64,000 bases of DNA from Roseibium litorale (GTDB taxonomy: Bacteria; Pseudomonadota; Alphaproteobacteria; Rhizobiales; Stappiaceae): contig NZ_JACYXI010000001.1 of assembly GCF_014842915.1 (NCBI RefSeq), forward strand, positions 434,001-498,000, in the 5' to 3' direction. The position numbers and the translations under genes were made by a program. This document shows, in pieces, positions 21,081 through 30,221 of this stretch. The number at the start of each line of letters is the position of its first letter. The stretch's first letter is position 1. The notes under the pieces were generated by a model, which saw only the letters and a program-made list of their open reading frames with translations, had not been told where the DNA came from and made no database searches.

Positions 21081-23119
21081 GACCGGCCTCCTTCCAGAAC
21101 GGGCTCGGCAGCATGTGCAGACGGCTGATAGATGCGCATGTCATGCTGACGCTCAGGTGTGAGACGCTCCAGATGCGCCGCCTCAATGCGGGCTACTTCT
21201 TCCGCCGGAATGACGAAATCCGTATCGTCGTCACAGCTGCGGTAGATCACGCAAGCTGCCGCCCCGGCCAGCCCGGCAACCGCCAGCCACCAGATGTGCC
21301 AGACAATGGCGAAGGCAATGATGAAACCGAGACCGCCCAGCACAATGCCAAGGACAGAAGGCTTGGGCATCACGATGTCTTCATAGGCCTGAGGCCGCTG
21401 ATAGGCCTTTGCCTCCATCTTCTGGGAGTGGAAGGCATCGAGATCCGAGACTTCGGGAATGACGGCGAAATTATAGGGCGCGGCCGGTGAGGAGGTCGCC
21501 CATTCCAGCGTCCGGCCATTCCAGGGATCGCCAGTTTCATCGCGCAAGGCGTCCCTATTGCGGATGCTGACCAGGATCTGGATCACAAGACAGGCTACGC
21601 TGGCAAGGATGAGCGCTGCGCCGAAGGCGGCGACAATCAGGTAAGGCTGCCACTCCGGATTGGCGTAATGCTCCATGCGGCGGCTCATGCCCATGAACCC
21701 CAGTACATAGAGCGGCATGAAGGCCAGATAGAAGCCGGAGATCAAAAGCCAGAAACAGCGTACGCCCCACTTCTGATCCAGCTTGAAACCGAAAGCCTTG
21801 GGGAACCAGTAATTCATTCCCGCAAGATAGCCGAACAGCGCACCCGGAATGAGCATGTTGTGGAAGTGCGCGACCAGGAACACAGAATTGTGCATCAGAT
21901 AGTCCGCGGGCGGCATGGCAAGCAGAACGCCAGTGACGCCGCCGATGACGAAGGTGACCATAAACCCGACCGTGAACAGCATCGCGGGCGGAAACTCGAT
22001 CCGGCCCCGGTACATGGTGAAAAGCCAGTCGAAAATCTTCACGCCTGTCGGCACGGCGATGATCATGGTCGCAATGCCGAACGCCGCATTCACGTTGGCG
22101 CTTGAGCCCATGGTGAAGAAGTGATGGAGCCAGACGGTGAAGGACAGCAACGCGATACAGGCGGTCGCATAGACAAGATAGTCATAACCGAAGAGCCGTT
22201 TGCGCGAGAAGGTCGCCACCACCTCGGAGAAGACGCCGAAGGCCGGAAGAATGAGGATATAAACCTCCGGATGGCCCCAGATCCAGATCAGGTTGGCATA
22301 CATCATCATATTGCCACCATCCCCGTTGGTGAAGAAATGGAAGCCGAGCAGCCGGTCAAGCGCCAGCTGGGCAGCAACCACCGTAAGGGCGGGGAAGGCA
22401 AAAGCGATCAGGATCGAAGCGCAAAAGGCAGTCCAGGTGAACATCGGCATCCGCATCCAGGTCATGCCCGGGCAGCGGTTGCGGATGATCGTCACGATGA
22501 AGTTGATGCCCGACAAGGTGGTTCCGATACCGCTGATCATGAGCGACCAGATCCAGTAGTCGACCCCTTCGTTGGGGGAATATTGCAGTCCCGAATAGGG
22601 CGGGTAGCCGGTCCAGCCAGCCCGCGAAAACTGGCCGATCACGAGCGAGACCATCACAAGCGCCCCGCCAGCAGCTGTCAGCCAGAAGCTCAGAGAGTTG
22701 AGAAAGGGATAGGCAACATCCCGCGCGCCGATCTGCTGCGGCACGATCAGATTGATGAGGCCTGTCAAAAACGGCATGACCACGAAAAAGATCATAATGG
22801 TGCCATGGGTGGAAAACAGCTGCTCGAAATGCATGGGCGGCAGATAGCCGTCGCTGTTGAGGGCAACCGCCTGCTGGGCACGCATCATTACGCCCTCGAC
22901 CACGCCCCGCAGGAACATGATCAGCGTCAGCACAAGATACATGATGCCGATCCGCTTGTGGTCCACGCTGAGGAACCAGTCGAACCAGAGGGTCTTCCAC
23001 GCCTTGAGATAGGTGACCAAAAGGAACGAGACGACGGCGCCCCCAACCACCACCATGGCCCCAGCTTCCGCAATCCAGGAATAGAAGGGCAGCGCATCAA
23101 TTGTCAGGCGTCCAAACAT
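21077..23119 (-). CDS. cyoB: Cytochrome bo3 quinol oxidase subunit I
   Basis: The catalytic subunit, carrying low-spin haem b, high-spin haem o3 and CuB; it reduces oxygen to water and pumps protons. At 680 residues it has the usual length with about 15 membrane helices. Signature segments are [19 protein letters not shown] (haem ligand His), [20 protein letters not shown] (CuB His and cross-linked Tyr region), and [17 protein letters not shown] single base (23119) is shared with the cyoA frame at the junction. It is transcribed in the cyoABCD order. Confidence 0.97.
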   Translation of the reverse strand: MFGRLTIDALPFYSWIAEAGAMVVVGGAVVSFLLVTYLKAWKTLWFDWFLSVDHKRIGIMYLVLTLIMFLRGVVEGVMMRAQQAVALNSDGYLPPMHFEQLFSTHGTIMIFFVVMPFLTGLINLIVPQQIGARDVAYPFLNSLSFWLTAAGGALVMVSLVIGQFSRAGWTGYPPYSGLQYSPNEGVDYWIWSLMISGIGTTLSGINFIVTIIRNRCPGMTWMRMPMFTWTAFCASILIAFAFPALTVVAAQLALDRLLGFHFFTNGDGGNMMMYANLIWIWGHPEVYILILPAFGVFSEVVATFSRKRLFGYDYLVYATACIALLSFTVWLHHFFTMGSSANVNAAFGIATMIIAVPTGVKIFDWLFTMYRGRIEFPPAMLFTVGFMVTFVIGGVTGVLLAMPPADYLMHNSVFLVAHFHNMLIPGALFGYLAGMNYWFPKAFGFKLDQKWGVRCFWLLISGFYLAFMPLYVLGFMGMSRRMEHYANPEWQPYLIVAAFGAALILASVACLVIQILVSIRNRDALRDETGDPWNGRTLEWATSSPAAPYNFAVIPEVSDLDAFHSQKMEAKAYQRPQAYEDIVMPKPSVLGIVLGGLGFIIAFAIVWHIWWLAVAGLAGAAACVIYRSCDDDTDFVIPAEEVARIEAAHLERLTPERQHDMRIYQPSAHAAEPVLEGGRS

Positions 23120-24078
23120 CAGGCAGCTCCCCGGCAGATGATCTCGGCAGCCTTGCTTTCATAGGGGCCGGTGATGGGCGCATATTTGCGCAGGATGAGG
23201 TCGAACAAACCCGGCTCGAAAGAAGAATAGTAGCTGACCGGATTGGCAGAACTTTTCTCATGCAGTGCCACATAGGCCCGGGCATCCAGCGCGTTTGCAG
23301 AGGCTTTCACCTTGGCCTTCCAGGCTTCGAACTCACTGTCCGTCAGGGCGTGCGCCTGGAAATGCTGATCGGGAAAACCGTCCCCGGAATACATGGTGTT
23401 GCGGCCATCAAAGGTGCCTGGCTCGTTGGCCAGGAGGTTCAGCTTCGTCCGCATACCCGCCATGGCATAGATCTGCCCGCCAAGAGCCGGGATCATCAGG
23501 GCGTTCATGACCGTGTCGGAGGTGATTTCGATAGACACTGGACGATCGGCAGGAAAGCTCAGTTCGTTGACGGACGCCGTACCCAGTTCCGGATAGAGAA
23601 ACAGCCATTTCCAGTCGAGCGCCACTGCCTGCACCTGGAACGGTTCGCGCCCGGCGGCCAGCTCCTTATACGGGTCGAGGCGGTGCGTATAGACCCAGAC
23701 CAGCGTGCCCAGAACGACAATGATCGCCGCCGGCACCAGAAAAATCGCCGCCTCCAGAGCCGGCGCCCGGCTCCATTCGGGGTCATAGTCGGGTCGGTTC
23801 GCACCAGACCGGTAGCGCCAGGCAAAGAAGAGGGTCAGCCCAATCGCCGGAATTGCGACAATCATCATGATTGCAAGAGAGACAAGGAGGAGGTTCCGCT
23901 CATCAAGCGCGACAGGCCCCTGAGGATCAAGAACCGGAGAGCGGATCAGCGAACAGCCGGACAGAAGCACACCAGCTCCAGCCAGAAGGCTCCAGCGCAC
24001 GCACCGTTGAAACAGGGATCCTGTCTTGCCTTTCTGGCAATCTGGCTCCCCGCTGTTCAAAGCTGTTTCCCGCGACAC
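23119..24078 (-). CDS. cyoA: Cytochrome bo3 quinol oxidase subunit II (lipoprotein)
   Basis: The first gene of cyoABCD. A lipobox LLSGCS shows signal peptidase II processing. Two membrane helices ([21 protein letters not shown] and [20 protein letters not shown]) are followed by the cupredoxin-fold domain ([31 protein letters not shown]), which lacks CuA ligands as in quinol oxidases. I place the start at GTG 24078, with GGAAGAG 3-9 nt upstream; an ORF without a good site extends to 24216. The start gives a signal peptide of sensible length. Confidence 0.93.
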   Translation of the reverse strand: MSRETALNSGEPDCQKGKTGSLFQRCVRWSLLAGAGVLLSGCSLIRSPVLDPQGPVALDERNLLLVSLAIMMIVAIPAIGLTLFFAWRYRSGANRPDYDPEWSRAPALEAAIFLVPAAIIVVLGTLVWVYTHRLDPYKELAAGREPFQVQAVALDWKWLFLYPELGTASVNELSFPADRPVSIEITSDTVMNALMIPALGGQIYAMAGMRTKLNLLANEPGTFDGRNTMYSGDGFPDQHFQAHALTDSEFEAWKAKVKASANALDARAYVALHEKSSANPVSYYSSFEPGLFDLILRKYAPITGPYESKAAEIICRGAA

Positions 24079-24183
24079 GTGCTCTTCCTTCTCCAATTCC
24101 GCCAGCTTGACGGCTGCGGCTTGCCTGTCTCGCAAACGCCCGAGCCGGGCGCAGAAACCGGTAGTCTTGACGAGGGTATAGCG

Positions 24184-24200
24184 GTCCCGCGCTGCGGGAC
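24184..24200. promoter_or_regulatory. GC-rich palindrome upstream of cyoA
   Basis: GTCCCGCGCTGCGGGAC can form a 7-bp stem with a 3-nt loop between the recA terminator and the cyoA start. It may be a leader hairpin or regulatory site of the cyo operon. There is no T-run in either direction, so it is probably not a terminator. Confidence 0.35.
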
Positions 24201-24214
24201 AGCCCCGGACAAGC

Positions 24215-24240
24215 AAAAACCCCCAGGCAGTGCCCAGGGG
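24215..24240 (-). terminator. Rho-independent terminator of recA
   Basis: On the minus strand CCCCTGGGC and GCCTGGGGG form a 9-bp stem (two wobble pairs) with an ACT loop, followed by TTTTTGCTT. It lies about 40 nt after the recA stop codon and isolates recA from the cyo operon. Confidence 0.85.
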
Positions 24241-24281
24241 TTGATAAAAGAGGTTAATTCAAGTGCCTCTCCGGAAATAGG

Positions 24282-25358
24282 TCACTCGTCAGACATCCCT
24301 TCATCACCAGCACCATCCGGGTCAATGATGGCTTCGGCGATCAGGCCTGCGTTTTGACGAATCGCCAGTTCGATCTCTGCGGCCATCTCGGGATTGTCAC
24401 GCAAGAACTGCTTGGCATTCTCACGCCCCTGCCCCAGCCGCTGGCTGTTGTAGGAGAACCAGGCACCCGACTTCTCGACCACGTTGCCCTTGACGCCGAG
24501 GTCGATCAACTCGCCCATCTTGGACACGCCTTCACCGTAGATGATGTCGAATTCCACCTGACGGAACGGCGGAGCCACCTTGTTCTTGACCACCTTGACG
24601 CGGGTCTGGTTGCCAATGACTTCGTCCCGGTCCTTGATCGCGCCGATACGGCGGATGTCCAGACGGACAGAGGCATAGAACTTCAACGCATTGCCGCCGG
24701 TGGTGGTTTCGGGAGAGCCGAACATCACGCCGATCTTCATGCGGATCTGGTTGATGAAGATGACCATGCAGTTCGACTTGGAAATCGATGCGGTCAGCTT
24801 GCGCAGCGCCTGGCTCATCAGGCGGGCCTGAAGACCCGGAAGATTGTCCCCCATTTCGCCTTCAAGTTCCGCCTTCGGCGTCAGGGCAGCAACGGAGTCA
24901 ATCACGAGCACATCGATTGCGCCGGAGCGAACAAGCGTATCGGCAATCTCGAGGGCCTGCTCGCCAGCATCGGGCTGGGAAATCAGAAGGTCGTCGATGT
25001 TGACGCCCAGCTTGCGGGCATAGATCGGGTCCAGCGCATGCTCAGCATCGATAAAAGCGCAGATCCCGCCGCCCTTTTGAGCTTCGGCGACAGTGTGCAG
25101 GGCAAGAGTGGTCTTACCGGAAGATTCCGGACCATAGATCTCGATGATACGGCCACGGGGAAGACCGCCGATACCCAGGGCAATATCAAGCCCGAGGGAT
25201 CCGGTTGAAATGGACTGAATCTCGACTGCCTGCCCCTGCCCGAGCTTCATGATAGAGCCCTTGCCAAAGGCCCGTTCGATTTGGGAGAGGGCGGCGTCGA
25301 GCGCTTTGGTTTTATCCATCTGGCTGCTTTCTACGAGACGAAGTGTGCTTTGCGACAT
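24282..25358 (-). CDS. recA: Recombinase A
   Basis: DNA strand exchange and activation of LexA self-cleavage in the SOS response. The 358-residue protein has the Walker A motif GPESSGKTT, the Walker B region [24 protein letters not shown], and the L2 loop region [21 protein letters not shown]. The ATG at 25358 gives [10 protein letters not shown], with GGAAG 4 nt upstream; the frame remains open to 25451 without a site. Regulation by LexA is indicated by a SOS box about 120 bp upstream. Confidence 0.98.
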   Translation of the reverse strand: MSQSTLRLVESSQMDKTKALDAALSQIERAFGKGSIMKLGQGQAVEIQSISTGSLGLDIALGIGGLPRGRIIEIYGPESSGKTTLALHTVAEAQKGGGICAFIDAEHALDPIYARKLGVNIDDLLISQPDAGEQALEIADTLVRSGAIDVLVIDSVAALTPKAELEGEMGDNLPGLQARLMSQALRKLTASISKSNCMVIFINQIRMKIGVMFGSPETTTGGNALKFYASVRLDIRRIGAIKDRDEVIGNQTRVKVVKNKVAPPFRQVEFDIIYGEGVSKMGELIDLGVKGNVVEKSGAWFSYNSQRLGQGRENAKQFLRDNPEMAAEIELAIRQNAGLIAEAIIDPDGAGDEGMSDE

Positions 25359-25477
25359 GGCTTCCAGATCCTTATTCCACGATGGACGCACCGTTTCAAA
25401 CCATGGTTTTGTACTCCTTATGTTCTCATCTGACAAGCCCTCACGAGACATTGGAAATAAACGATAATATTCAATGC

Positions 25478-25492
25478 GTTCCCCTCATGTTC
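25478..25492. promoter_or_regulatory. SOS (LexA) box upstream of recA
   Basis: GTTC-CCCTCAT-GTTC is a perfect match to the alphaproteobacterial LexA site GTTC-N7-GTTC (GAAC-N7-GAAC on the recA strand). It lies 120 bp from the recA start and about 195 bp from the divergent kinase gene. The rest of the 328-nt divergent region shows no gene. Confidence 0.85.
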
Positions 25493-25686
25493 CGTTTCGC
25501 CAGCACAAAATTGACGCAAAGGCAATTCGATTTCAAATCAAACTTATGCCCAGAATCACGCACTGCCCTGTTCCTGGGAAACTTGCTGAGGCAGCCGGCA
25601 GCTGATACCCGCTGGAGCATCGGTGCACCGAACGGCAGTTGCCGGATCAGCACCATTCTCTTGAAACCCGTCCGAGCACTGTCCTC

Positions 25687-26649
25687 ATGACATCCACGCC
25701 CACGGCAAACACCACGCCGCCCGAAAGAGTTTTTCCCCTGCCCGTGGCCTGTTTCGGTGCCATACACTATGACATCATTGCCCACGCTGACAGGATGATC
25801 TTGCGGGACACCTCGACACCTGCCCGGATCGACATGAAACCTGGAGGCGTTGCCACCAACGTGGCACGAAGCCTTGCAAGACTTGGCGTGCCCGTAACCC
25901 TCACCGGGATGATCGGCGACGATTCTGCGGGCGCCTCCATTCAGCTGGTCTTGAAGATGGAGGGGGTGGGAACCGATCTTACGGTCCGGGAGGGGTACAC
26001 GACGGGCCAATATCTGGCCCTGCATGATCCGGACGGCGGTCTTGCCGCGGCCTGTATAAGCGACACGGTTCTGTCATCAGCTCCCTTGGGCCTGTTCGAG
26101 GCAGCAGCCCAAAGAACCTCCCGCGATGGCTGGTGGCTGCTGGATGCCAACCTCTCAGGTGATGCTCTGGCCCTGCTAGCGGATGCCGCCCCGTCCTGCC
26201 ACCTTGCGGCGGAAGCCGTCTCGATCGCCAAGGCCCCGCGCCTGCGTTTTATCCTGCCGAAGCTGACGCTTCTGTTCTTGAACCGGGCGGAAGCTGCGGC
26301 CCTGTCGGGTTTGCCCGCGAACACACCGCCCGACCTGCTTTCCAGTGCGCTTTTTGCGCAGGGGGCACGAAACATCATCATCACTGACGGGGCACGCCCG
26401 CTGCACCTGCGGACTGAGGATCTGTGCGTGTTTTTCCCCACTCCGCAAGCAAACGTCGTCGATGTGACCGGCGCGGGGGACGCTCTCGTAGCAGGAACGC
26501 TTGCGGCGCTTGGACGCGGTTTACCACTGGAAATGGCAGTCAAAGCCGGACAGGAAGCCGCCCGTATTGCCCTTGAAAATCCTGGCGCAGCACCTGCCAA
26601 TCTCGCATGGAGCGCTGTTGCCAGCACTCTTGGAGCCTCGAAAAGCTGA
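25687..26649 (+). CDS. psuK: PfkB-family sugar kinase, probable pseudouridine kinase
   Basis: A 320-residue ribokinase-type kinase. The N-terminal sugar-site motif is KPGGVATNVARSLARLG, and the C-terminal PfkB signature with catalytic Asp is DVTGAGDALVAGTLAALGRG. Directly downstream lies pseudouridine-5'-phosphate glycosidase, so the natural reading is phosphorylation of pseudouridine to its 5'-phosphate before cleavage. The ATG at 25687 (MTSTPTAN) is preferred over the longer frame. The kinase class is certain; the pseudouridine substrate is inferred from context. Confidence 0.85.
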   Translation: MTSTPTANTTPPERVFPLPVACFGAIHYDIIAHADRMILRDTSTPARIDMKPGGVATNVARSLARLGVPVTLTGMIGDDSAGASIQLVLKMEGVGTDLTVREGYTTGQYLALHDPDGGLAAACISDTVLSSAPLGLFEAAAQRTSRDGWWLLDANLSGDALALLADAAPSCHLAAEAVSIAKAPRLRFILPKLTLLFLNRAEAAALSGLPANTPPDLLSSALFAQGARNIIITDGARPLHLRTEDLCVFFPTPQANVVDVTGAGDALVAGTLAALGRGLPLEMAVKAGQEAARIALENPGAAPANLAWSAVASTLGASKS

Positions 26650-26791
26650 CGTTCCAACGACCGCCTGTCCCAAGCCTTGTCCACGCGCGTCCGGTGTCCG
26701 GTGTCCGGTGCTCGACGGGACTGGATGCCGGGACTATAAGGCGCTCAACCCACACAATTCAAACCAGACCCGAACCCTGAGGACTCCCGCC

Positions 26792-27706
26792 GTGCTTCCT
26801 GCTGACTTCATTGTACCGACCGAAGAAATCCGTGAAGCGCTTGCCGCCGGCAAGCCAGTGGTGGCTCTGGAGTCGACCATCATCACCCACGGCATGCCCT
26901 ATCCGGACAATGTCGAAACCGCCCGCATGGTTGAGCAGGACATCCGCGACAGCGGTGCTATTCCGGCCACCATCGCCGTTCTCGACGGCAAGATCCGGAT
27001 CGGTCTCAGCGATGAGGACCTGATCCGCCTGGCCAAGGCGGAAGGGGTGATGAAGTGCTCCCGCGCTGACCTTGCGATTGCCGTTGCAAGCGGCCGTCCG
27101 GGCTCAACAACCGTTGCGGCCACCATGATGGCGGCCCATGCCGCTGGTATCTCCGTCTTTGCCACCGGCGGCATCGGCGGCGTGCACAAGGGTGCAGAGG
27201 AAACCTTCGACATTTCCGCAGATCTGGACGAACTGGGACGGACCCCGGTTCTGGTGGTTTGCGCAGGCGCGAAAGCTCTTCTCGATATCCCGAAGACGAT
27301 GGAAGTGCTGGAAACCCGTGGTGTTCCGGTCATCGCTTACGGCACGAACGAACTCCCGGCTTTCTGGTCCCGCAGCATCGGCCTCAAAGCACCTTTCCGC
27401 ATGGACACAGCAGAAGAGATCGCTGCCCTGCTCAAGGCCCGCGCCGCTTTCGGAGATCATGGCAGCGTCCTGATCACCAACCCCGTTCCGGTGGAAAACG
27501 AAATTCCGGCAGACGAGATGGCAGGGTACATCGCCGCAGCTCTTGAAGACGCGGATGCCCAAGGGATCAGGGGTAAGGACGTAACGCCCTTTGTGCTCGG
27601 CGCGATCCTGAAGCTCACCGGCGGACGGAGCCTGGCCACCAACATCGCACTCGTACGCAACAACGCCAGGCTTGCCGCGCGTATCGCGGCGGCGTCTGCG
27701 GCCTGA
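26792..27706 (+). CDS. psuG: Pseudouridine-5'-phosphate glycosidase
   Basis: Cleaves pseudouridine 5'-phosphate to uracil and ribose 5-phosphate (C-glycosidic bond), with a Mn-dependent site. The 304-residue protein shows the family opening VVALESTIITHGMPYPDN, the conserved GRPGSTTVAATMMAAHAAGI, FATGGIGGVHKGAEETFDIS, and the metal-site region FWSRSIGLKAPFR. The start is GTG at 26792 with GAGGA 8 nt upstream. The 142-nt gap after psuK contains three tandem TCCGGTG units near 26690-26711. Confidence 0.95.
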   Translation: MLPADFIVPTEEIREALAAGKPVVALESTIITHGMPYPDNVETARMVEQDIRDSGAIPATIAVLDGKIRIGLSDEDLIRLAKAEGVMKCSRADLAIAVASGRPGSTTVAATMMAAHAAGISVFATGGIGGVHKGAEETFDISADLDELGRTPVLVVCAGAKALLDIPKTMEVLETRGVPVIAYGTNELPAFWSRSIGLKAPFRMDTAEEIAALLKARAAFGDHGSVLITNPVPVENEIPADEMAGYIAAALEDADAQGIRGKDVTPFVLGAILKLTGGRSLATNIALVRNNARLAARIAAASAA

Positions 27707-27727
27707 AGCCAGTCCGGGTAAGCCTCT

Positions 27728-27764
27728 TTCCTGCCCCGGAGCGCCACCCGTTCCGGGGCAGGAA
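27728..27764 (+). terminator. Strong hairpin after psuG
   Basis: TTCCTGCCCCGGA (27728-27740) and its exact complement (27752-27764) form a 13-bp stem with an 11-nt loop, 21 nt after the psuG stop. There is no clear T-run, so it is terminator-like or an RNA-stability hairpin. The 282-nt gap to the next gene otherwise appears empty. Confidence 0.6.
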
Positions 27765-27988
27765 CTTGTGGTGAAGACCGCTGCAGGCTCCAAGCCTTTG
27801 ACCATGCGGATCATTTTTCTGCCGCATCGCCCGGCAAAAGTGTCGCTCCCGGGTCACAGCAACCGCCCAATCCAGCCCAACCGGATCGCGTAGCGGTATC
27901 AGACCGTTGACTCCTCCGCCTCACCCTGCCCTAAGTTATCGCGCTGCGGCATGGCCGGGCAAAGGGTACAGGATGAGGAGGTTCGCCG

Positions 27989-29185
27989 ATGACGGAAGCG
28001 ACGACGGCGGTTGCGCCGGCCACAGAAGGCGGCATGACGCCCCTGAAATATCTGGATCGCGCCCTGAGCAAATTGCGTGAAATCGGGCTTCCGGTGGAAA
28101 CCGAAACAGACGCTCCGATCAACGCGCTTCTGGAACAGATTGCATCCCTTTCTCCGGACAAAGTGCTGATTATCACCCGCACCCTTGGCCAGGCGTCGAA
28201 TTTCAATGAAGTCGTGCGCAGCCAGATCCAGCAGATGGACATCGGCCAGCGCTACGAAGAGATCACCGAGAGCTTCAACACCATCCGCGATGATGCGAAG
28301 GCTCTGGTAGATCAGCTGGCCGACGGCAAGATCTCCTTTACGGAAAGCCTCTCCAACAAATGGCGCGACATGCGCCGGGGCACCATTTCCGACCGGTTCG
28401 ACAAGATCCGCGACGCCTATAAGGAAGTCGCGCGTGCAACGAAGGACCAGATCGAGCGCGAGCAAACCATCCTCGATTCCTACCGCGACTTCCGGGGCGC
28501 CCTGAAGCAGGCCGAAGTGCTTGCTCTCGAGATCCTGAAGACCGCGACAGCCAAGCTGGATGAGGCCAAGGCCGCTCTGGAAGCAGCTTCTGCGGAGGTT
28601 GCGGCCCATACGGGCGACGACGCGGCTGCCAAGGCCCGCCTGGAGCTGGCCCGTGATGAAAAGCTGCGGGAAATGCAGGATGAGGAAAAGCGCTACCAGG
28701 TGGCAAAGGACCTCTCCGACAATCTGACCATCGGCTACAACACGTCCGAAATCATCATGGCCCGTCTGATGCAGACGACCAACGCCAAGGAGCGGGTCTA
28801 TGCGCAATCGGTCAGCTTCTTCTCTACGAACGAGTCCGTTCTGACGGCTCTGAATGCGTCCTTCACTGGCCTCCAGGGACTACACGAGTCCACCGAGACA
28901 CTGAATGCCATGAAGGATGGCATGAACAAGAGCCTCGAAACTCTTGCGGAAATCGGCGATGCCGTTCAGGCCGAAGCCCTCAAGGCAGGGTATGGTCCGA
29001 CAGTCGCTGCTGCTTCCGTCAAGAAGCTCGTGGACTCGGTGGTGAACTTTCAGGTTCAGTCCCGCGAGATCATCAACGAGATGCGCGACATGTCGACGAA
29101 GAACTCCGAGGAAATCCGGACCGCTGTCGAAGATGGCAAGCGCCGGCTTGCGAAGCTGGCTGCACAGGGCAACGCGCTGCGCTGA
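27989..29185 (+). CDS. Uncharacterised helical protein, first gene of a three-gene operon
   Basis: A 398-residue protein, almost entirely alpha-helical and coiled-coil, without signal peptide or membrane helix. Segments such as ITESFNTIRDDAKALVDQLADG, LKTATAKLDEAKAALEAASAEV and TTNAKERVYAQSVSFFSTN recall long helical cytoplasmic proteins of the TelA/toxic-anion-resistance kind, but I cannot assign it with confidence. The start has GAGGAGG upstream. It is 69 nt from a one-helix membrane protein and a Gly-tailed coiled-coil protein in the same direction, so the three products may form one complex. The function is unknown. Confidence 0.75.
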   Translation: MTEATTAVAPATEGGMTPLKYLDRALSKLREIGLPVETETDAPINALLEQIASLSPDKVLIITRTLGQASNFNEVVRSQIQQMDIGQRYEEITESFNTIRDDAKALVDQLADGKISFTESLSNKWRDMRRGTISDRFDKIRDAYKEVARATKDQIEREQTILDSYRDFRGALKQAEVLALEILKTATAKLDEAKAALEAASAEVAAHTGDDAAAKARLELARDEKLREMQDEEKRYQVAKDLSDNLTIGYNTSEIIMARLMQTTNAKERVYAQSVSFFSTNESVLTALNASFTGLQGLHESTETLNAMKDGMNKSLETLAEIGDAVQAEALKAGYGPTVAAASVKKLVDSVVNFQVQSREIINEMRDMSTKNSEEIRTAVEDGKRRLAKLAAQGNALR

Positions 29186-29254
29186 TGGCGCCAATGAAAA
29201 CAGTAAAGAGCCACCGGGCGCCTATGCCCTGTGGCCTTTCAGCGGAGACGCTTT

Positions 29255-30184
29255 ATGGCGGACAAGGCTGACGCGCCGCTTGATGATCTGATGATGGCCA
29301 TGGACGTGGTGGACACATTGCGCCATGACGAAGCGATGGTCATGAAGGAACTGGCTGCAGATGACCGGGATGCCCGGATGATCGAACGTCTGCGGCAGGT
29401 TTATGCGTCTCAGGGCATTGAGGTGTCCGATGAGATCCTGAAGGCTGGTGTGGAAGGCCTGAAGGAAGATCGCTTCGTCTATTCCCCACCAGCCTCCGGC
29501 TTTCAGCGCTGGCTCGCGATCGCCTATGTCACACGCAGCAGTTGGTCCAAGTGGGTTGCTGGCGCTCTTGCCGGGCTGGTTTTGGTGATTGCCGCCTGGC
29601 AGTTCCTTGTTGTCATGCCCCGTGAGCGGGCTGCCGCAGCGCTGCAGGTCGAACTGACCCAGACCTTACCCAAGTCCATCACCGACCTCTCAGGACGTAT
29701 TGCTGGGCTGACAGATGACGCGGCCATTCTTTCCGATGCCAAGCGTGTCGCGGACGACGCCCAAGCAGCCATCACTGCCGGGAATGCGGACACTGCCCGC
29801 GAGGCGGTTGCCAGACTGAGCACCATGGCTGCCGATTTGGCCCATACCTATGAGGTGAAGATCGTCTCCCGTCCTGGTGTACCGACCGGCGTGACCCGCA
29901 TCCCGGACAGCAATCCGGGCGCCAACAACTATTACCTTGTGGTTGAAGCCATTGGATCTGATGGCAAGCCGATGCGACGTACCATCACATCGGAGGAAGA
30001 CGGCAAGCCTCACGATGTCACCATCTGGGCCCAGCGGGTCAGTTCCGCGCTTTTTAACCGGGTGAGACAGGACAAGTCCGAGGACGGCATCGTTCAAGAC
30101 ACGCTTCTGGGCACAAAGGAACGCGGAAAGCTGGCCATATCCTGGAAGTCCGGCGTCCAGAAAGGAGCGATCACCGAATGGTAA
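29255..30184 (+). CDS. Membrane-anchored protein (DUF6384-like), second gene of the operon
   Basis: A 309-residue protein. An N-terminal cytoplasmic helical part (about 1-85) holds LDDLMMAMDVVDTLRHDE, followed by a single membrane helix (GALAGLVLVIAAWQFLVVM, about 103-121). The C-terminal domain follows with a helical stem and a predicted beta domain (YEVKIVSRPGVPTG, NNYYLVVEAIGSDGKPM). The layout resembles proteins annotated as DUF6384; I am only moderately sure of that name. GGAG lies 7 nt before the ATG at 29255. It probably bridges the inner membrane between the other two operon products. The function is unknown. Confidence 0.72.
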   Translation: MADKADAPLDDLMMAMDVVDTLRHDEAMVMKELAADDRDARMIERLRQVYASQGIEVSDEILKAGVEGLKEDRFVYSPPASGFQRWLAIAYVTRSSWSKWVAGALAGLVLVIAAWQFLVVMPRERAAAALQVELTQTLPKSITDLSGRIAGLTDDAAILSDAKRVADDAQAAITAGNADTAREAVARLSTMAADLAHTYEVKIVSRPGVPTGVTRIPDSNPGANNYYLVVEAIGSDGKPMRRTITSEEDGKPHDVTIWAQRVSSALFNRVRQDKSEDGIVQDTLLGTKERGKLAISWKSGVQKGAITEW

Positions 30185-30221
30185 GCGCTGACTGGAACCC
30201 ATGTGTTCGGGAGCCCCGCCC

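Noticed and set aside
26690..26711. Tandem TCCGGTG units as a variable-number repeat controlling psuG
   Set aside because: Only three short units lie between genes, and the psuG ribosome binding site is unaffected.
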